Shown here in pieces: positions 7,987 to 16,403 of a stretch of 64,000 nucleotides of DNA. How positions within the stretch are numbered: the first letter of the stretch is position 1; each line of letters begins with the position of its first letter. Both the position numbers and the translations under genes were made by a program. Source of the stretch: Nocardioides zeae (GTDB lineage Bacteria > Actinomycetota > Actinomycetes > Propionibacteriales > Nocardioidaceae); the NCBI RefSeq assembly GCF_030818655.1, contig NZ_JAUTAN010000001.1, positions 1,054,001 to 1,118,000 on the forward strand. The letters run 5' to 3'. Under the pieces are notes generated by a model that saw only the letters and a program-made list of their open reading frames with translations, did no database searches and was not told the origin of the DNA.

Positions 7987-8673
7987 ATGGCAGGAGACGC
8001 GGACGCGGCACGGGAGTGGCGCGAGGCCTACGAGCGGGTGAGCGGGCTGGTCGCCACGACCCAGCTGCGCGATCCCGGAGCGCTGGAGCAGGCGGTGCCG
8101 GCGACGCCCGACTGGCGGGCACGGGACCTCGTGGCGCACATGATCGGCGTCGGCAGCGACACCCTCGGGGACGCCGTCGACGAGGAGCAGGGCGAGGACT
8201 GGACGCAGCGGCACGTCGAGGCGCGCCGCGACCGCACCGTGCCGGAGCTGCTCGAGGAGTGGAGCGACCTCGCCCCGCGCCTCGAGGAGCACGTCGCGAC
8301 CACCGACCCGGGCCCGCTCGGCGACATCGTCATCCACGAGCAGGACCTGCGCGGTGCGCTGGGCGCGCCGGGCGGACGCGAGTCGGGCGGTCTGGCGATG
8401 GTGCGTGAGCAGATGGCCGACACCTTCGCCGAGGGCCTGGAGGAGCGGGGCCCGGTGCGTCTCGAGGCGACCGACGGCGACTGGACGTGGCAGTCGGCGG
8501 ACGGCGACCCCGCCGTCGTGCTGCAGGCGCCGGGCTACGACCTCGCCCGGGCGCTCACCTCGCGCCGCACCGAGGAGCAGCTGCGCTCCTACGTCAGTGT
8601 CGGCGACGTGGCCCCCTTCCTCGACGACTTCGCGGGGCTCGGCCCGCTGCCGACGCAGGCCCTGCCCGAGTGA
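7987..8673 (+). CDS. Mycothiol-dependent maleylpyruvate isomerase family (DinB-like) protein
   Basis: 228 residues from ATG 7987. WRARDLVAHMIGVGSDTLGDAV is the N-terminal helix with the metal-binding His of the MDMPI/DinB_2 fold, and IVIHEQDLRGALGAPG gives the second His (H-x-x-D). A C-terminal sterol-carrier-like region follows. Such proteins are actinobacterial Zn-dependent thiol transferases using mycothiol. The mycothione reductase gene starts on its stop codon (GTGA overlap), a strong contextual link to mycothiol chemistry. Substrate unknown. Confidence 0.82.
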   Translation: MAGDADAAREWREAYERVSGLVATTQLRDPGALEQAVPATPDWRARDLVAHMIGVGSDTLGDAVDEEQGEDWTQRHVEARRDRTVPELLEEWSDLAPRLEEHVATTDPGPLGDIVIHEQDLRGALGAPGGRESGGLAMVREQMADTFAEGLEERGPVRLEATDGDWTWQSADGDPAVVLQAPGYDLARALTSRRTEEQLRSYVSVGDVAPFLDDFAGLGPLPTQALPE

Positions 8674-10091
8674 CCCGGCACTACGACGTCGTCGTCCTCG
8701 GCGCCGGCTCCGGCAACACCGTCGTCGACGACCGCTTCGCGCACCTGCGCGTCGCCATCGTCGAGCGCGGGCCCTTCGGCGGCACCTGCGTCAACCGGGG
8801 CTGCATCCCGTCGAAGATGTACGTGCACGCCGCCGACCTGCTGACCGGCGCCGTGCGGGGGCCCGCCCTCGGCGTACGCACCGCGGCGGAGGCCGCCGAC
8901 CAGGCCTCCTGGGAGCGGCTGCGCGACCGCATCACCTCCCGGATCGACGCGGTGGCGGAGAGCGGGGAGGACTACCGGCGGGGTCTCGACTTCGTCGACG
9001 TGCTCCGCGGGACGGGACGGTTCACGGGGCCGGGCGCGCTGGAGGTCGAGGACGCCGAGGGCGGCGTCACCGCCATCACGGCCGACCAGGTCGTGATCGC
9101 CACGGGGAGCCGCCCCGTGGTGCCCGACCTGCCGGGCCTGCACGACGTCCCCCACGTCACGAGCGACTCCGTGATGCGGATCGAGGAGCTGCCGCGGCGG
9201 ATGGTGGTGCTGGGGGGCGGGTACGTCGGCTGCGAGCTCGCCCACGTCTTCGCCGCGCTCGGGGTGGAGGTCGTGCAGGTCGAGAGCGAGGACCTCCTGC
9301 TCTCCAGCCAGGACGCCGACGTCGCCGAGCTGGTGACGCGCGCGGCCCGCGACCGGTGGGACGTGCGCACCGGGGTGCGGCTCGAGCGCGCGGAGCTGCT
9401 GGACGACGGGTCGGCCGCTCTCGTGCTCGACGACGGCTCGAGGCTGGAGACCGACCTGGTGCTCGTCGCCGTCGGACGCCGCACCAACGCCGACCTGCTC
9501 GACCTCGACCGCGCGGGGGTGCCGGTCGACGACGAGGGCCGCGTCGTCGTCGACGAGCACCAGCGTGCTGCCGACGGCGTCTGGGCGCTCGGCGACGCCA
9601 GCAGCCCGGTGCCGCTCAAGCACGTCGCCAACCAGGACGCGCGGGTCGTGCAGCACAACCTGCTCCACCCCGACGACCTGGCCGTCAGCGACCACCGGCA
9701 CGTGCCCCAGGCCGTGTTCACCGAGCCGCAGGTCGCCTCGGTCGGGCTCACCGAGGCAGCCGCCCGCGAGCAGGGGATCGACCTCGCGGTAGGGCGGAAG
9801 GACGTGGCGGACACCGCCTACGGCTGGGCGCTCCAGAGCGGCCCGGACGACGACGACCCGGCCGGCCCCGGCGGCTTCGCGAAGGTGCTCGTCGACCGCG
9901 CGACCGGGCTGCTCGTCGGCGCGCACGTCGTGGGCCCCATGGCCGCGTCGCTGATCCAGCCGCTCATCCAGGCCATCAGCAGCGACGTACCGGTGCGGGG
10001 GCTGGCGCGGGGGCAGTACTGGATCCACCCCGCGCCCACCGAGCTCGTCGAGGGCGCGCTGCTCGCGGCGGAGGAGGAGCTGGACAGCTGA
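8670..10091 (+). CDS. mtr: Mycothione reductase
   Basis: 473 residues from GTG 8670, overlapping the preceding stop by 4 bases. N-terminal FAD motif VVVLGAGSGN, redox disulphide in GGTCVNRGCIPSKM (C-x4-C), NAD(P) motif VVLGGGYVGCELAHVFAALG, second FAD motif GVWALGDASS, and a C-terminal dimer interface with the catalytic HPAPTE. The GAGSGN start and PTELVEGALL end are typical of mycothione reductase rather than lipoamide dehydrogenase. It reduces mycothiol disulphide with NADPH in the cytoplasm. The palindromic element at 10090 starts within its stop codon. Confidence 0.9.
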   Translation: MTRHYDVVVLGAGSGNTVVDDRFAHLRVAIVERGPFGGTCVNRGCIPSKMYVHAADLLTGAVRGPALGVRTAAEAADQASWERLRDRITSRIDAVAESGEDYRRGLDFVDVLRGTGRFTGPGALEVEDAEGGVTAITADQVVIATGSRPVVPDLPGLHDVPHVTSDSVMRIEELPRRMVVLGGGYVGCELAHVFAALGVEVVQVESEDLLLSSQDADVAELVTRAARDRWDVRTGVRLERAELLDDGSAALVLDDGSRLETDLVLVAVGRRTNADLLDLDRAGVPVDDEGRVVVDEHQRAADGVWALGDASSPVPLKHVANQDARVVQHNLLHPDDLAVSDHRHVPQAVFTEPQVASVGLTEAAAREQGIDLAVGRKDVADTAYGWALQSGPDDDDPAGPGGFAKVLVDRATGLLVGAHVVGPMAASLIQPLIQAISSDVPVRGLARGQYWIHPAPTELVEGALLAAEEELDS

Positions 10092-10160
10092 CACTTTCCC
10101 CGGTCGACCGGGGAACGTGTCACTTCGACCATCAAATTTGATGGTCGAAGCGACACGTTC
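10090..10160. repeat. Two overlapping long palindromes sharing one arm
   Basis: Palindrome 1 spans 10090-10121, centred on GGTCGACC, with 15 of 16 pairs matching. Palindrome 2 spans 10113-10160, centred on CAAATTTG, with 23 of 24 pairs matching (mismatch 10122/10151). The arm 10113-10121 (GAACGTGTC) belongs to both, so the two hairpins exclude each other in RNA. It starts in the mtr stop codon and ends 20 nt before the next gene. Terminator, attenuator or mobile palindromic element are all possible. Confidence 0.85.
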
Positions 10161-10179
10161 GGTGCAGGCTGGCCCGGAC

Positions 10180-10572
10180 ATGGGACGAGACCGCGGGGAG
10201 ACGTTCGCGCAGATCCTCGCGCGCACGCTGGCCGAACCGCCGGCGCCCGAGGTCGAGGACCCGGCGGCGCCGCGGATGCCGGACGGGCGCCGGCTCGTCG
10301 CGCTGCACGCGGCGATCGACCCCGCGGAGGCACGTGAGCTCGTCGCCGCCGGCGCGCTCCTCGCGTTCGAGGGCTGCGGCTGCGGTGGGGGACCGGGCTG
10401 CGCCCCGACCTGGTACTACGCGGACGAGCGCCGTCGCGCCGCGGAGGTCGTGCCGCGGGTCCGCGCCAAGACCCACCCGGGCTGGATCGACCTCTGGAGC
10501 CCGGTCGACGACCCGGGAGCGCAGGTCGTCTACGTCCACGGGGAGGTGCTGTGGGGCGACCTGATGTGGTGA
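10180..10572 (+). CDS. Hypothetical protein with a Cys/Gly-rich turn
   Basis: 130 residues from ATG 10180. The in-frame GTG at 10117 would start inside the palindrome and is less likely. The centre contains GCGCGGGPGCAPTWYYADERR, three cysteines in a glycine-rich loop, followed by WIDLWSPVDDPGAQVVYVHGEVLWGDLMW. No transmembrane segment or recognised domain. The cysteines could bind a metal, but this is not shown. Its expression may depend on the palindromes immediately upstream. Confidence 0.6.
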   Translation: MGRDRGETFAQILARTLAEPPAPEVEDPAAPRMPDGRRLVALHAAIDPAEARELVAAGALLAFEGCGCGGGPGCAPTWYYADERRRAAEVVPRVRAKTHPGWIDLWSPVDDPGAQVVYVHGEVLWGDLMW

Positions 10573-10584
10573 GCGGGGCCCCTC

Positions 10585-10590
10585 TAGGCT
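10585..10590 (+). promoter_or_regulatory. -10 box of ppnP
   Basis: TAGGCT ends 8 nt before the GTG start at 10599, which predicts a leaderless or nearly leaderless transcript. No clear -35 element. Confidence 0.45.
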
Positions 10591-10598
10591 CACGGCCC

Positions 10599-10922
10599 GT
10601 GACCAGCTACGACGCGACCTACGCGAACGTGACCCTCGACCCGCGCGCCAACGTCTACTTCGACGGCGGCTGCGTGAGCCACACCTTCCACCTGGCCGAC
10701 GGGACGCGGAAGTCCGCCGGCGTCGTCTTCCCGGGCTCGTTCGAGTTCGGGACGGGCGAGCCGGAGGTCATGGACCTCAACGCGGGACGCTGCCGGGTGC
10801 TCCTGCCGGGCGCCGAGGAGTGGGTCGAGCACGGGGCAGGCGACTCGTTCGCGGTGCCCGGCGACGCGTCGTTCTCGATCGAGGTGCTCGAGACGCTCGG
10901 GTACGTCTGCCACTACGGCTGA
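10599..10922 (+). CDS. ppnP: Pyrimidine/purine nucleoside phosphorylase (PpnP family)
   Basis: 107 residues, close to the roughly 95-residue cupin-like PpnP/YaiE family. Landmarks: NVYFDGGCVSHTFHLADGTRKSAGVVFPGSFEFGTGEPEVMDLNAG in the N-terminal half, and SFAVPGDASFSIEV near the end. Family reaction: phosphorolysis of nucleosides to base and ribose-1-phosphate, nucleotide salvage in the cytoplasm. The start is GTG 10599; the upstream in-frame sequence overlaps the previous gene and lacks family similarity. Confidence 0.85.
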   Translation: MTSYDATYANVTLDPRANVYFDGGCVSHTFHLADGTRKSAGVVFPGSFEFGTGEPEVMDLNAGRCRVLLPGAEEWVEHGAGDSFAVPGDASFSIEVLETLGYVCHYG

Positions 10923-10984
10923 CCCGAGCCGAATGGCTGGTTCGACCGTCTCGCAAATCAGGTGACGGGCCGGTCACCGCGCCG

Positions 10985-10990
10985 TACGGT
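10985..10990 (+). promoter_or_regulatory. -10 box of the serine hydrolase gene
   Basis: TACGGT lies exactly 6 nt before ATG 10997, so the transcript is probably leaderless. No ribosome binding site is visible. Confidence 0.5.
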
Positions 10991-10996
10991 CCGGGC

Positions 10997-11989
10997 ATGG
11001 CCCTCGACACCGCCGCCCTGCACGCCGCCGCGCTGGACTCCGGGTTCACCGGCGCCGTCCGCGTGGACCGCGGTGACGAGGTGCTCCTCGACCGGGCCTA
11101 CGGCCTCGCCGACCGGGCGCACGGGGTGCCGGCGACGACGGAGCACCGGTACGGCGTGGCGAGCGTGGCGAAGGGGATGACGGCCCTCGCGGTGGCCAGT
11201 CTCGTCGAGGAGGGCCGGCTCGGGTGGGACGACCCGGTGCGGCCGGTGCTGGGGGACGACCTGCCGCTCGTCGACGACGCCGTCACCGTCGACGACCTGC
11301 TGAGCCACCGGTCGGGGATCGGCGACTACCTCGACGAGGCGGCCGGCGGCGACGTCACCGACCACGTGCTCACCCGCCCCGTGCACGAGCTGGACGACAC
11401 CGAGGCGTTCCTGCCGGAGCTCGACGGGCGGCCGCAGGTGTCGACCCCGGGGGCGACGTTCGTCTACAACAACTCCGGCTTTGTCCTCCTCGCCCTCGTG
11501 GCCCAGCGCGTCGCCGGCACGGCGTTCACGGACCTGGTGCGCGAGCGCGTGCTCGAGCCCGCCGGCATGCGCCGGAGCGGTTACCCGCGCAGCGACGAGC
11601 TGCCGGGCGACGTCGCCCGCGGCTACCTCGCCGCCGACGGCCTCCGCACCAACGTGCTCCACCTGCCGGTGCGGGGGAGCGGCGACGGCGGGCTCGTCAC
11701 GACCACGGCCGACCTCACCCGTTTCTGGCGCGCCCTGCGCGCCCACCGCATCGTCACCGAGCCGTCGGTGCGACACCTCCTCGAGCCGACGGCGGACGTG
11801 CCCGACGAGCAGATGCGCTACGGACGGGGCTTCTGGCTCGCCGCGGACTCCGGCACCGCGGTGCTGGAGGGGTACGACGCGGGTGTCTCCGCCCGCACCA
11901 GCCACGACCCCGACGGTGACGTGGTCGTGACGGTCGTGGCGACGACGGCGGAGGGCGCGTGGCCCGTGCTGGAGGTACTGGCCGGCTGA
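10997..11989 (+). CDS. Serine hydrolase, class C beta-lactamase/DD-peptidase fold
   Basis: 330 residues. S56-VAK59 is the S-x-x-K nucleophile motif, Y157-NN159 is the Y-x-N general-base motif, and LLSHRSGIGDY is the typical family loop. There is no signal peptide, so it is likely a cytoplasmic esterase or peptidase rather than a beta-lactamase. The third motif (K/H-T-G) is not clear; GYDAGVSARTSH near residue 297 occupies that region. Substrate unknown. Followed closely by an SRPBCC gene. Confidence 0.85.
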   Translation: MALDTAALHAAALDSGFTGAVRVDRGDEVLLDRAYGLADRAHGVPATTEHRYGVASVAKGMTALAVASLVEEGRLGWDDPVRPVLGDDLPLVDDAVTVDDLLSHRSGIGDYLDEAAGGDVTDHVLTRPVHELDDTEAFLPELDGRPQVSTPGATFVYNNSGFVLLALVAQRVAGTAFTDLVRERVLEPAGMRRSGYPRSDELPGDVARGYLAADGLRTNVLHLPVRGSGDGGLVTTTADLTRFWRALRAHRIVTEPSVRHLLEPTADVPDEQMRYGRGFWLAADSGTAVLEGYDAGVSARTSHDPDGDVVVTVVATTAEGAWPVLEVLAG

Positions 11990-12058
11990 GGTGGCAGCCC
12001 CCCGTGCGCGGTGACGAGCAGTGGGGTACCGGCCCTCCACGGCAACCGAGGAGGGGTC

Positions 12059-12583
12059 ATGGCATCACCACTGGGTGGAGACGGATCACCAGCACGCCGC
12101 GCCGTGGATGCGGCGCTACGGACGGGACAGGCGCTCGTCGACAAGGTGCGGCCGGGGGACCACGCCGGGGGAGACGCCGACGCCCGCCGTGTGCTCACCG
12201 TCGGGCGCGACGCCGACACGCTGCGCGACCTGTGGGGCGACCCGGTGCGTCTCGCGCGGGTGCTCGCGGAGCCCTACACCGGCGACCCGTCGACCTGGAC
12301 GGTCGACGAGGTGACGGTCATCGACGGCGTGGTGCGCTTCCGGGCGCACTCGGGGCAGGAGCCCCCGCTCGAGGCGAGCGGCGAGGTGACCTTCCGACCC
12401 GCGCCGCAGGACCTCGGCACCGAGGTGACGCTGGCGCTTCGGCTCGACGGTCCCGACCTGGCGGCCGGCGCGGCGGCGCACAAGGCGCTCCGGCGCGCGA
12501 AGGCGTTGGCGGAGACCGGCGAGGTGCCGACCCTCGCGCACAACCCGTCCGCGCGGCAGCATCCCGAGGGAGGGGAGGGCTGA
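12059..12583 (+). CDS. SRPBCC (START-like) family protein
   Basis: 174 residues from ATG 12059, preceded by GAGGAGGGG. VTVGRDADTLRDLWGDPVRLARVL matches the start of the polyketide-cyclase/dehydrase-like SRPBCC domain, and ASGEVTFRPAPQDLGTEVTLALRL the middle strands. The end, ALRRAKALAETGEVPTLAHNPSAR, resembles the C-terminal helix of actinobacterial homologues that sit upstream of Zn alcohol dehydrogenases. The stop overlaps the next ATG (TGATG), so the two are almost certainly co-translated. A small-molecule binding role is inferred. Confidence 0.75.
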   Translation: MASPLGGDGSPARRAVDAALRTGQALVDKVRPGDHAGGDADARRVLTVGRDADTLRDLWGDPVRLARVLAEPYTGDPSTWTVDEVTVIDGVVRFRAHSGQEPPLEASGEVTFRPAPQDLGTEVTLALRLDGPDLAAGAAAHKALRRAKALAETGEVPTLAHNPSARQHPEGGEG

Positions 12584-13749
12584 TGCGCGCGCTGACCTGG
12601 CAGGGCGTCAACCAGCTGAGCGTCGAGACGGTCCCCGACCCGCGGATCGTCAACCCGCACGACGTGGTCCTGCGCGTCCGGCGCAGCGCGGTCTGCGGCT
12701 CCGACCTCCACTTCCTCGGCGGCTACATCCCGACCATGCGGGCGGGCGACGTCATCGGGCACGAGTTCGTGGGCGACGTCGTCGAGGTCGGACCGGAGGT
12801 CACCGGCGTCGGGGTGGGCGACCGCGTCGTCGTACCGTCGTTCATCGGCTGCGGCGCCTGCTGGCACTGCACCCACGACCAGTGGTCGCTCTGCGACAAC
12901 TCGCACCCGAAGCCCGAGCTGTCGGAGGTGGCGCTGGGCTACCCGACGGGCGGGATCTACGGCTACACGCACGCGTTCGGCGGGTACGCCGGCTCCAGCG
13001 CGGAGTACGTGCGGGTCCCGTACGGCGCGACCAACTGCTTCGTCGTTCCCGAGGGCATCACGGACGACCAGGCCGTGTTCGTCTCCGACGCCGCGCCGAC
13101 GGGGTGGATGGGCGCCGACTTCGCGGACATCCAACCCGGCGACACCGTGGCGGTGTGGGGATGCGGAGGGGTCGGCCTGATGGCCCAGAACGCCGCCCGC
13201 CTCATGGGGGCCGGGCGGGTGATCGGCATCGACCTGCTGCCGGAGCGGCTCGCCCTGGCCCGTGAGATCGGGTCCGAGACGGTCGACCTGCGCGCGATGG
13301 ATTCGCTGCAGGAGACGCTGCGCGACCTCACCGGTGGCCGCGGGCCGGACTCCTGCATCGAGGCCGTCGGCATGGAGGCGCAGGGTCGCGGGCTCCAGGG
13401 CGCCTACGACAAGGTGAAGCAGGCGGTGCGGCTCGAGACCGACCGCGCGACACCGTTGCGCGAGGCGGTGCTGGCCTGCCGCAAGGGCGGCACGGTGGCG
13501 GTCATCGGCGTCTGGGGACTGCTCGACAAGTTCCCGATGGGCGCGGTCATGAACAAGGGACTGACGGTGCGGTCGGCGCAGCAGCACGGGCAGGCCTACG
13601 TGCCGACGCTGCTCGAGCACGTGGCGTCTGGTGACCTGCGCACCGACCTCCTGGCGACGCACGTGATGCCGCTCGAGAAGGGGCCGGAGGGCTACGCGAT
13701 GTTCAAGGAGAAGACGGACGGCTGCGTACGGGCGGTCTTCGCGCCCTGA
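12583..13749 (+). CDS. Zn-dependent alcohol dehydrogenase, glutathione-independent formaldehyde dehydrogenase-like
   Basis: 388 residues. Catalytic zinc ligands C38 and H60-E61, structural zinc cysteines C90, C93, C96 and C104, and the Rossmann motif VWGCGGVGLMAQNAARLMGA with Asp in VIGIDLLPERL, so NAD is preferred. The insertion around residues 106-135 and the ACRKGGTVAVIGVWG segment fit the FdhA-like subgroup acting on formaldehyde or short alcohols. Overlaps the SRPBCC gene start-to-stop; the pair is often seen together in actinobacteria. The exact substrate is not shown. Confidence 0.88.
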   Translation: MRALTWQGVNQLSVETVPDPRIVNPHDVVLRVRRSAVCGSDLHFLGGYIPTMRAGDVIGHEFVGDVVEVGPEVTGVGVGDRVVVPSFIGCGACWHCTHDQWSLCDNSHPKPELSEVALGYPTGGIYGYTHAFGGYAGSSAEYVRVPYGATNCFVVPEGITDDQAVFVSDAAPTGWMGADFADIQPGDTVAVWGCGGVGLMAQNAARLMGAGRVIGIDLLPERLALAREIGSETVDLRAMDSLQETLRDLTGGRGPDSCIEAVGMEAQGRGLQGAYDKVKQAVRLETDRATPLREAVLACRKGGTVAVIGVWGLLDKFPMGAVMNKGLTVRSAQQHGQAYVPTLLEHVASGDLRTDLLATHVMPLEKGPEGYAMFKEKTDGCVRAVFAP

Positions 13750-13818
13750 GGGCGGGGCCGGCCGGACGTCACCCGGAGGTAGGTCGTCGAACGGGGCGCG
13801 AGAGCGGAGGATGCAGAC

Positions 13819-14745
13819 ATGGTCGAGGTGTTGAACGTCCTCGGGGTGCCGACGAGCGCGGGCGCCTACGCCCCGGGCCAGGAGCGGGCGCCCAGCGCGT
13901 TCCGCACCCACGGGCTCGTCGAGGCCCTGGCCTCCACGGGGTGGTGGGTGCGGGACCGCGGCGACGTCCACGGGGTGCGGTGGCGGCCGGACCCGGATCG
14001 TCCGGACGCCATGAACGTGCCGGACGTCGTCGAGGTCGCCCGGTCCGCCGCGCGGCGGGTCGGCCAGCTGCTCGACGCGGGGGAGCACGTGCTGGTGCTG
14101 GGCGGCGACTGCTCGATCGAGGTCGGGGTGGTGGCCGGTGCGCTGGCGTCGGGCGCGTCGGTCGGGGTCGTCTACATCGACCTCGACGCCGACCTCAAGG
14201 TGCCCGCAACGGGCGAGGGGGCGCTGGACTGGATGGGCGTGGCGCACCTCCTCGACGTGCCGGGCGCGGATCCCGCCGTGGCCGGGCTGGGGCCGCGGCG
14301 GCCCCTCCTGGCGGGCAGCGACGTGCTGCTGCTCGCGCAGGGCAACATCACCGACTCCGAGGCGGAGATCGTGCGGGAGCGCGGCATCGAGGTGGTCCCG
14401 CTCGCGGAGGTGCACGCCGACCCCGAGGCCGCGGCGGACCGCGCCGCCGCGTGGGCCTCGCGCCACGACCGCTTGCTCGTCCACGTCGACGTCGACGTGC
14501 TCCGGTGGGTCGACTTCCCGATCGCCGAGAACAGTCGCCGTGCGGACGGGCTCACGGTCGAGGAGCTCGGCGCGGTGCTGGGGCGGCTCGTGGCCGCGCC
14601 CGCCTGGCGGGCGCTCACGGTCTGCGAGGTGAACCCCGACCACGCGCCCGACGAGGCGGCGTCGTTCGCCCGGCTCAACCGGATGCTGGCCGAGGCGTTC
14701 AGCCGGTGCCCTGCGGCGGGCGCGCACCCGCGCGGGTTGGGCTGA
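13819..14745 (+). CDS. Arginase/ureohydrolase-family protein with altered metal ligands
   Basis: 308 residues from ATG 13819, with GGAGG upstream. Ureohydrolase fold landmarks are present but divergent. G95-GDC98S replaces the usual GGDHS, D121-LD123AD125 replaces D-A-H-x-D, and HVDVDVLRWVDFP has a longer gap than D-x-D-x-x-D-P. So both Mn-binding histidines are replaced (by Cys and Asp) while the aspartates stay. This argues against true arginase or agmatinase; it may use another metal or substrate. Cys variants are, from memory, known in other actinobacterial members. Confidence 0.75.
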   Translation: MVEVLNVLGVPTSAGAYAPGQERAPSAFRTHGLVEALASTGWWVRDRGDVHGVRWRPDPDRPDAMNVPDVVEVARSAARRVGQLLDAGEHVLVLGGDCSIEVGVVAGALASGASVGVVYIDLDADLKVPATGEGALDWMGVAHLLDVPGADPAVAGLGPRRPLLAGSDVLLLAQGNITDSEAEIVRERGIEVVPLAEVHADPEAAADRAAAWASRHDRLLVHVDVDVLRWVDFPIAENSRRADGLTVEELGAVLGRLVAAPAWRALTVCEVNPDHAPDEAASFARLNRMLAEAFSRCPAAGAHPRGLG

Positions 14746-14750
14746 CTGCC

Positions 14751-14756
14751 TACGCT
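14751..14756 (+). promoter_or_regulatory. -10 box of the amidohydrolase gene
   Basis: TACGCT followed by 7 nt and GTG 14764. Probable leaderless start; the box lies only 5 nt after the arginase-like stop. Confidence 0.45.
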
Positions 14757-14763
14757 GACGCGC

Positions 14764-15681
14764 GTGATCGACGCCCATCTGCACGTGGTCGACTTCCTGC
14801 AGCACCCGGTCGACGCGGGCGAGCTGGCGGCGGCCGTCGACCCGGCCAACGCGGCGGCGCTCGCCGACGGCGCCGTCGTGTTCGGCCTGCCGGTCAAGAA
14901 GAAGTGGGCGCTCTCCGAGCCGGAGCGACCGACCTACTACCTCGACGACAACGCCCCGTGCGCCACCCACAGCCTCACCGACGAGCTCGTCGCCACCGTC
15001 GTCGCGAGCCTCCCCGCATCGGTGCGTCCGCACGTCGCACCGCTCGTCTGCGGCTTCGACCCGACGGACCGGCTCGGGGTGGAGCACGTCGTCACGATGA
15101 GCGAGCGGCACGACGTCTGGCGGGGGATCGGTGAGGTGCTCCTGCGGCACGACGACCTGACGGAGCTGACGTACGGCGAGAACGCCCGCGCGGGCCACCC
15201 CGCCCTGGACCCCGTGCTCGAGCTGTGTCGGGACCGCGACTGGCCGCTGACCTTCCACCAGGACGCCAGCTCGGCGGGGCGCAGCGGCCGCTACGAGTAC
15301 CTCGGCGAGGTGCGGACCATGCTCGACCGCCACCCCGACGTCGACCTCGTCTGGGCGCATGCCGGCGTCGGCCGCCGCGTGCGGCCCGCGGGCCTCCCCG
15401 ACCTGCTCGACGACCTCCTCGGCGAGCACCCGCGGCTGCACGTCGACCTGTCGTGGGAGCTGTACGACGCGGTCGTCGGCGACGACGGACCCGAGGGCGC
15501 CTGGATCGACCTGGTGACACGGCGGCCCGACCGCTTCGTGCTGGGCAGCGACGTGTTCGGTGCGCTGGACGGTCACGCCGACGCCCTCGGTCGGTGGCGG
15601 CGGCTGACCGAGCGCCTGCCGGAGTCGGCGCGGAACCGCGTGGAGTCCGAGAACGCCCGGCGGCTCTGGTGGCGTGCCTGA
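14764..15681 (+). CDS. Amidohydrolase-2 family metal-dependent hydrolase
   Basis: 305 residues from GTG 14764. The TIM-barrel metal sites are visible: DAHLH at residues 3-7, TFHQD in the middle, WAHAG, and LGSD near the C terminus. This set (D-x-H, H, H, D) fits the amidohydrolase-2/2-pyrone-dicarboxylate lactonase-like group, which hydrolyses or decarboxylates small acids. No signal peptide. It follows the arginase-like gene by 18 nt but has its own -10-like box. Substrate unknown. Confidence 0.8.
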   Translation: MIDAHLHVVDFLQHPVDAGELAAAVDPANAAALADGAVVFGLPVKKKWALSEPERPTYYLDDNAPCATHSLTDELVATVVASLPASVRPHVAPLVCGFDPTDRLGVEHVVTMSERHDVWRGIGEVLLRHDDLTELTYGENARAGHPALDPVLELCRDRDWPLTFHQDASSAGRSGRYEYLGEVRTMLDRHPDVDLVWAHAGVGRRVRPAGLPDLLDDLLGEHPRLHVDLSWELYDAVVGDDGPEGAWIDLVTRRPDRFVLGSDVFGALDGHADALGRWRRLTERLPESARNRVESENARRLWWRA

Positions 15682-15719
15682 GGGTCGTGCGGGGGTGTTC
15701 GCGCACCCCTCCTCCGGTC

Positions 15720-15725
15720 TAGGTT
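15720..15725 (+). promoter_or_regulatory. -10 box of the DinB-family gene
   Basis: TAGGTT followed by 6 nt and GTG 15732; probable leaderless transcript. Confidence 0.5.
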
Positions 15726-15731
15726 CGAGGA

Positions 15732-16319
15732 GTGGAAGACCTCAAGGACGTGCTGAAGCGCTACCTCGACCGTGAGCGTCGCGCACTGCTGTGGAAGCTC
15801 GACGGGCTGAGCGAGCGCGACCAACGCTGGCCGGCCACGAGCACCGGCACCAACCTGCTCGGGCTGGTGAAGCACGTCGCGTTCACGCAGGCGGGCTACC
15901 TGGGCGACGTGTTCGGGCGGCCGCTGCCGGACAAGCCGGGCTGGATGATCGAGGCGGACGCGGACGACTCCGAGGCCAACCTCGACATGTGGGCCTCGTC
16001 CGAGGAGTCGCCCGAGGAGATCGTCGCGCTCTACGAGCGGGTCAACGCGCACGCCGACGCGACCATCGCGGCGCTCGACCTGGAGACGGTCGGGCACGTG
16101 CCCTGGTGGGGACCGTCCGGGGACACGACCCTGCAGCGGGTGCTCGTCCACCTGATCGCCGAGGTCGCCCGGCACGCCGGCCACGCCGACATCGTGCGCG
16201 AGACCCTCGACGGGGGTCGGGGTCTCGTCGACGGGAACCCCAACCTGCCCGACGAGGACGAGGAGTGGTGGGAGCGGTACGTCGCGCGGCTGCGCACCGT
16301 GGCGGAGGCGGCGGGCTGA
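15732..16319 (+). CDS. DinB family protein (DUF664-like)
   Basis: 195 residues from GTG 15732. The four-helix-bundle DinB fold is indicated by NLLGLVKHVAFTQAGYLGDVFGR (first metal His) and TLQRVLVHLIAEVARHAGHADIVRE (H-x-x-x-x-x-H-x-x-H-like ligands). PWWGPSGDTTL precedes the second helix, as in the DUF664 group. Such proteins are putative Zn-dependent transferases, often mycothiol-linked in actinobacteria. No operon partner. Confidence 0.82.
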   Translation: MEDLKDVLKRYLDRERRALLWKLDGLSERDQRWPATSTGTNLLGLVKHVAFTQAGYLGDVFGRPLPDKPGWMIEADADDSEANLDMWASSEESPEEIVALYERVNAHADATIAALDLETVGHVPWWGPSGDTTLQRVLVHLIAEVARHAGHADIVRETLDGGRGLVDGNPNLPDEDEEWWERYVARLRTVAEAAG

Positions 16320-16403
16320 CGCTCGTCGGTCCCTCCGCCGTGGCCCGTCGGGGCTGTGGATGACGCCAGCGGGGACCGGCGCGCTCGGTCCAGACTGGCG
16401 CGC

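Noticed and set aside
10997..11989. Secreted class C beta-lactamase
   Set aside because: S-x-x-K and Y-x-N motifs are present, but there is no signal peptide and no clear K-T-G motif; an esterase/peptidase-type hydrolase is more likely.
12274..15576. Very long open frame on the minus strand (about 1100 codons)
   Set aside because: It is antisense to the alcohol dehydrogenase, arginase-like and amidohydrolase genes, and its sequence is the Arg/His/Val-rich noise expected from GC-rich antisense frames.
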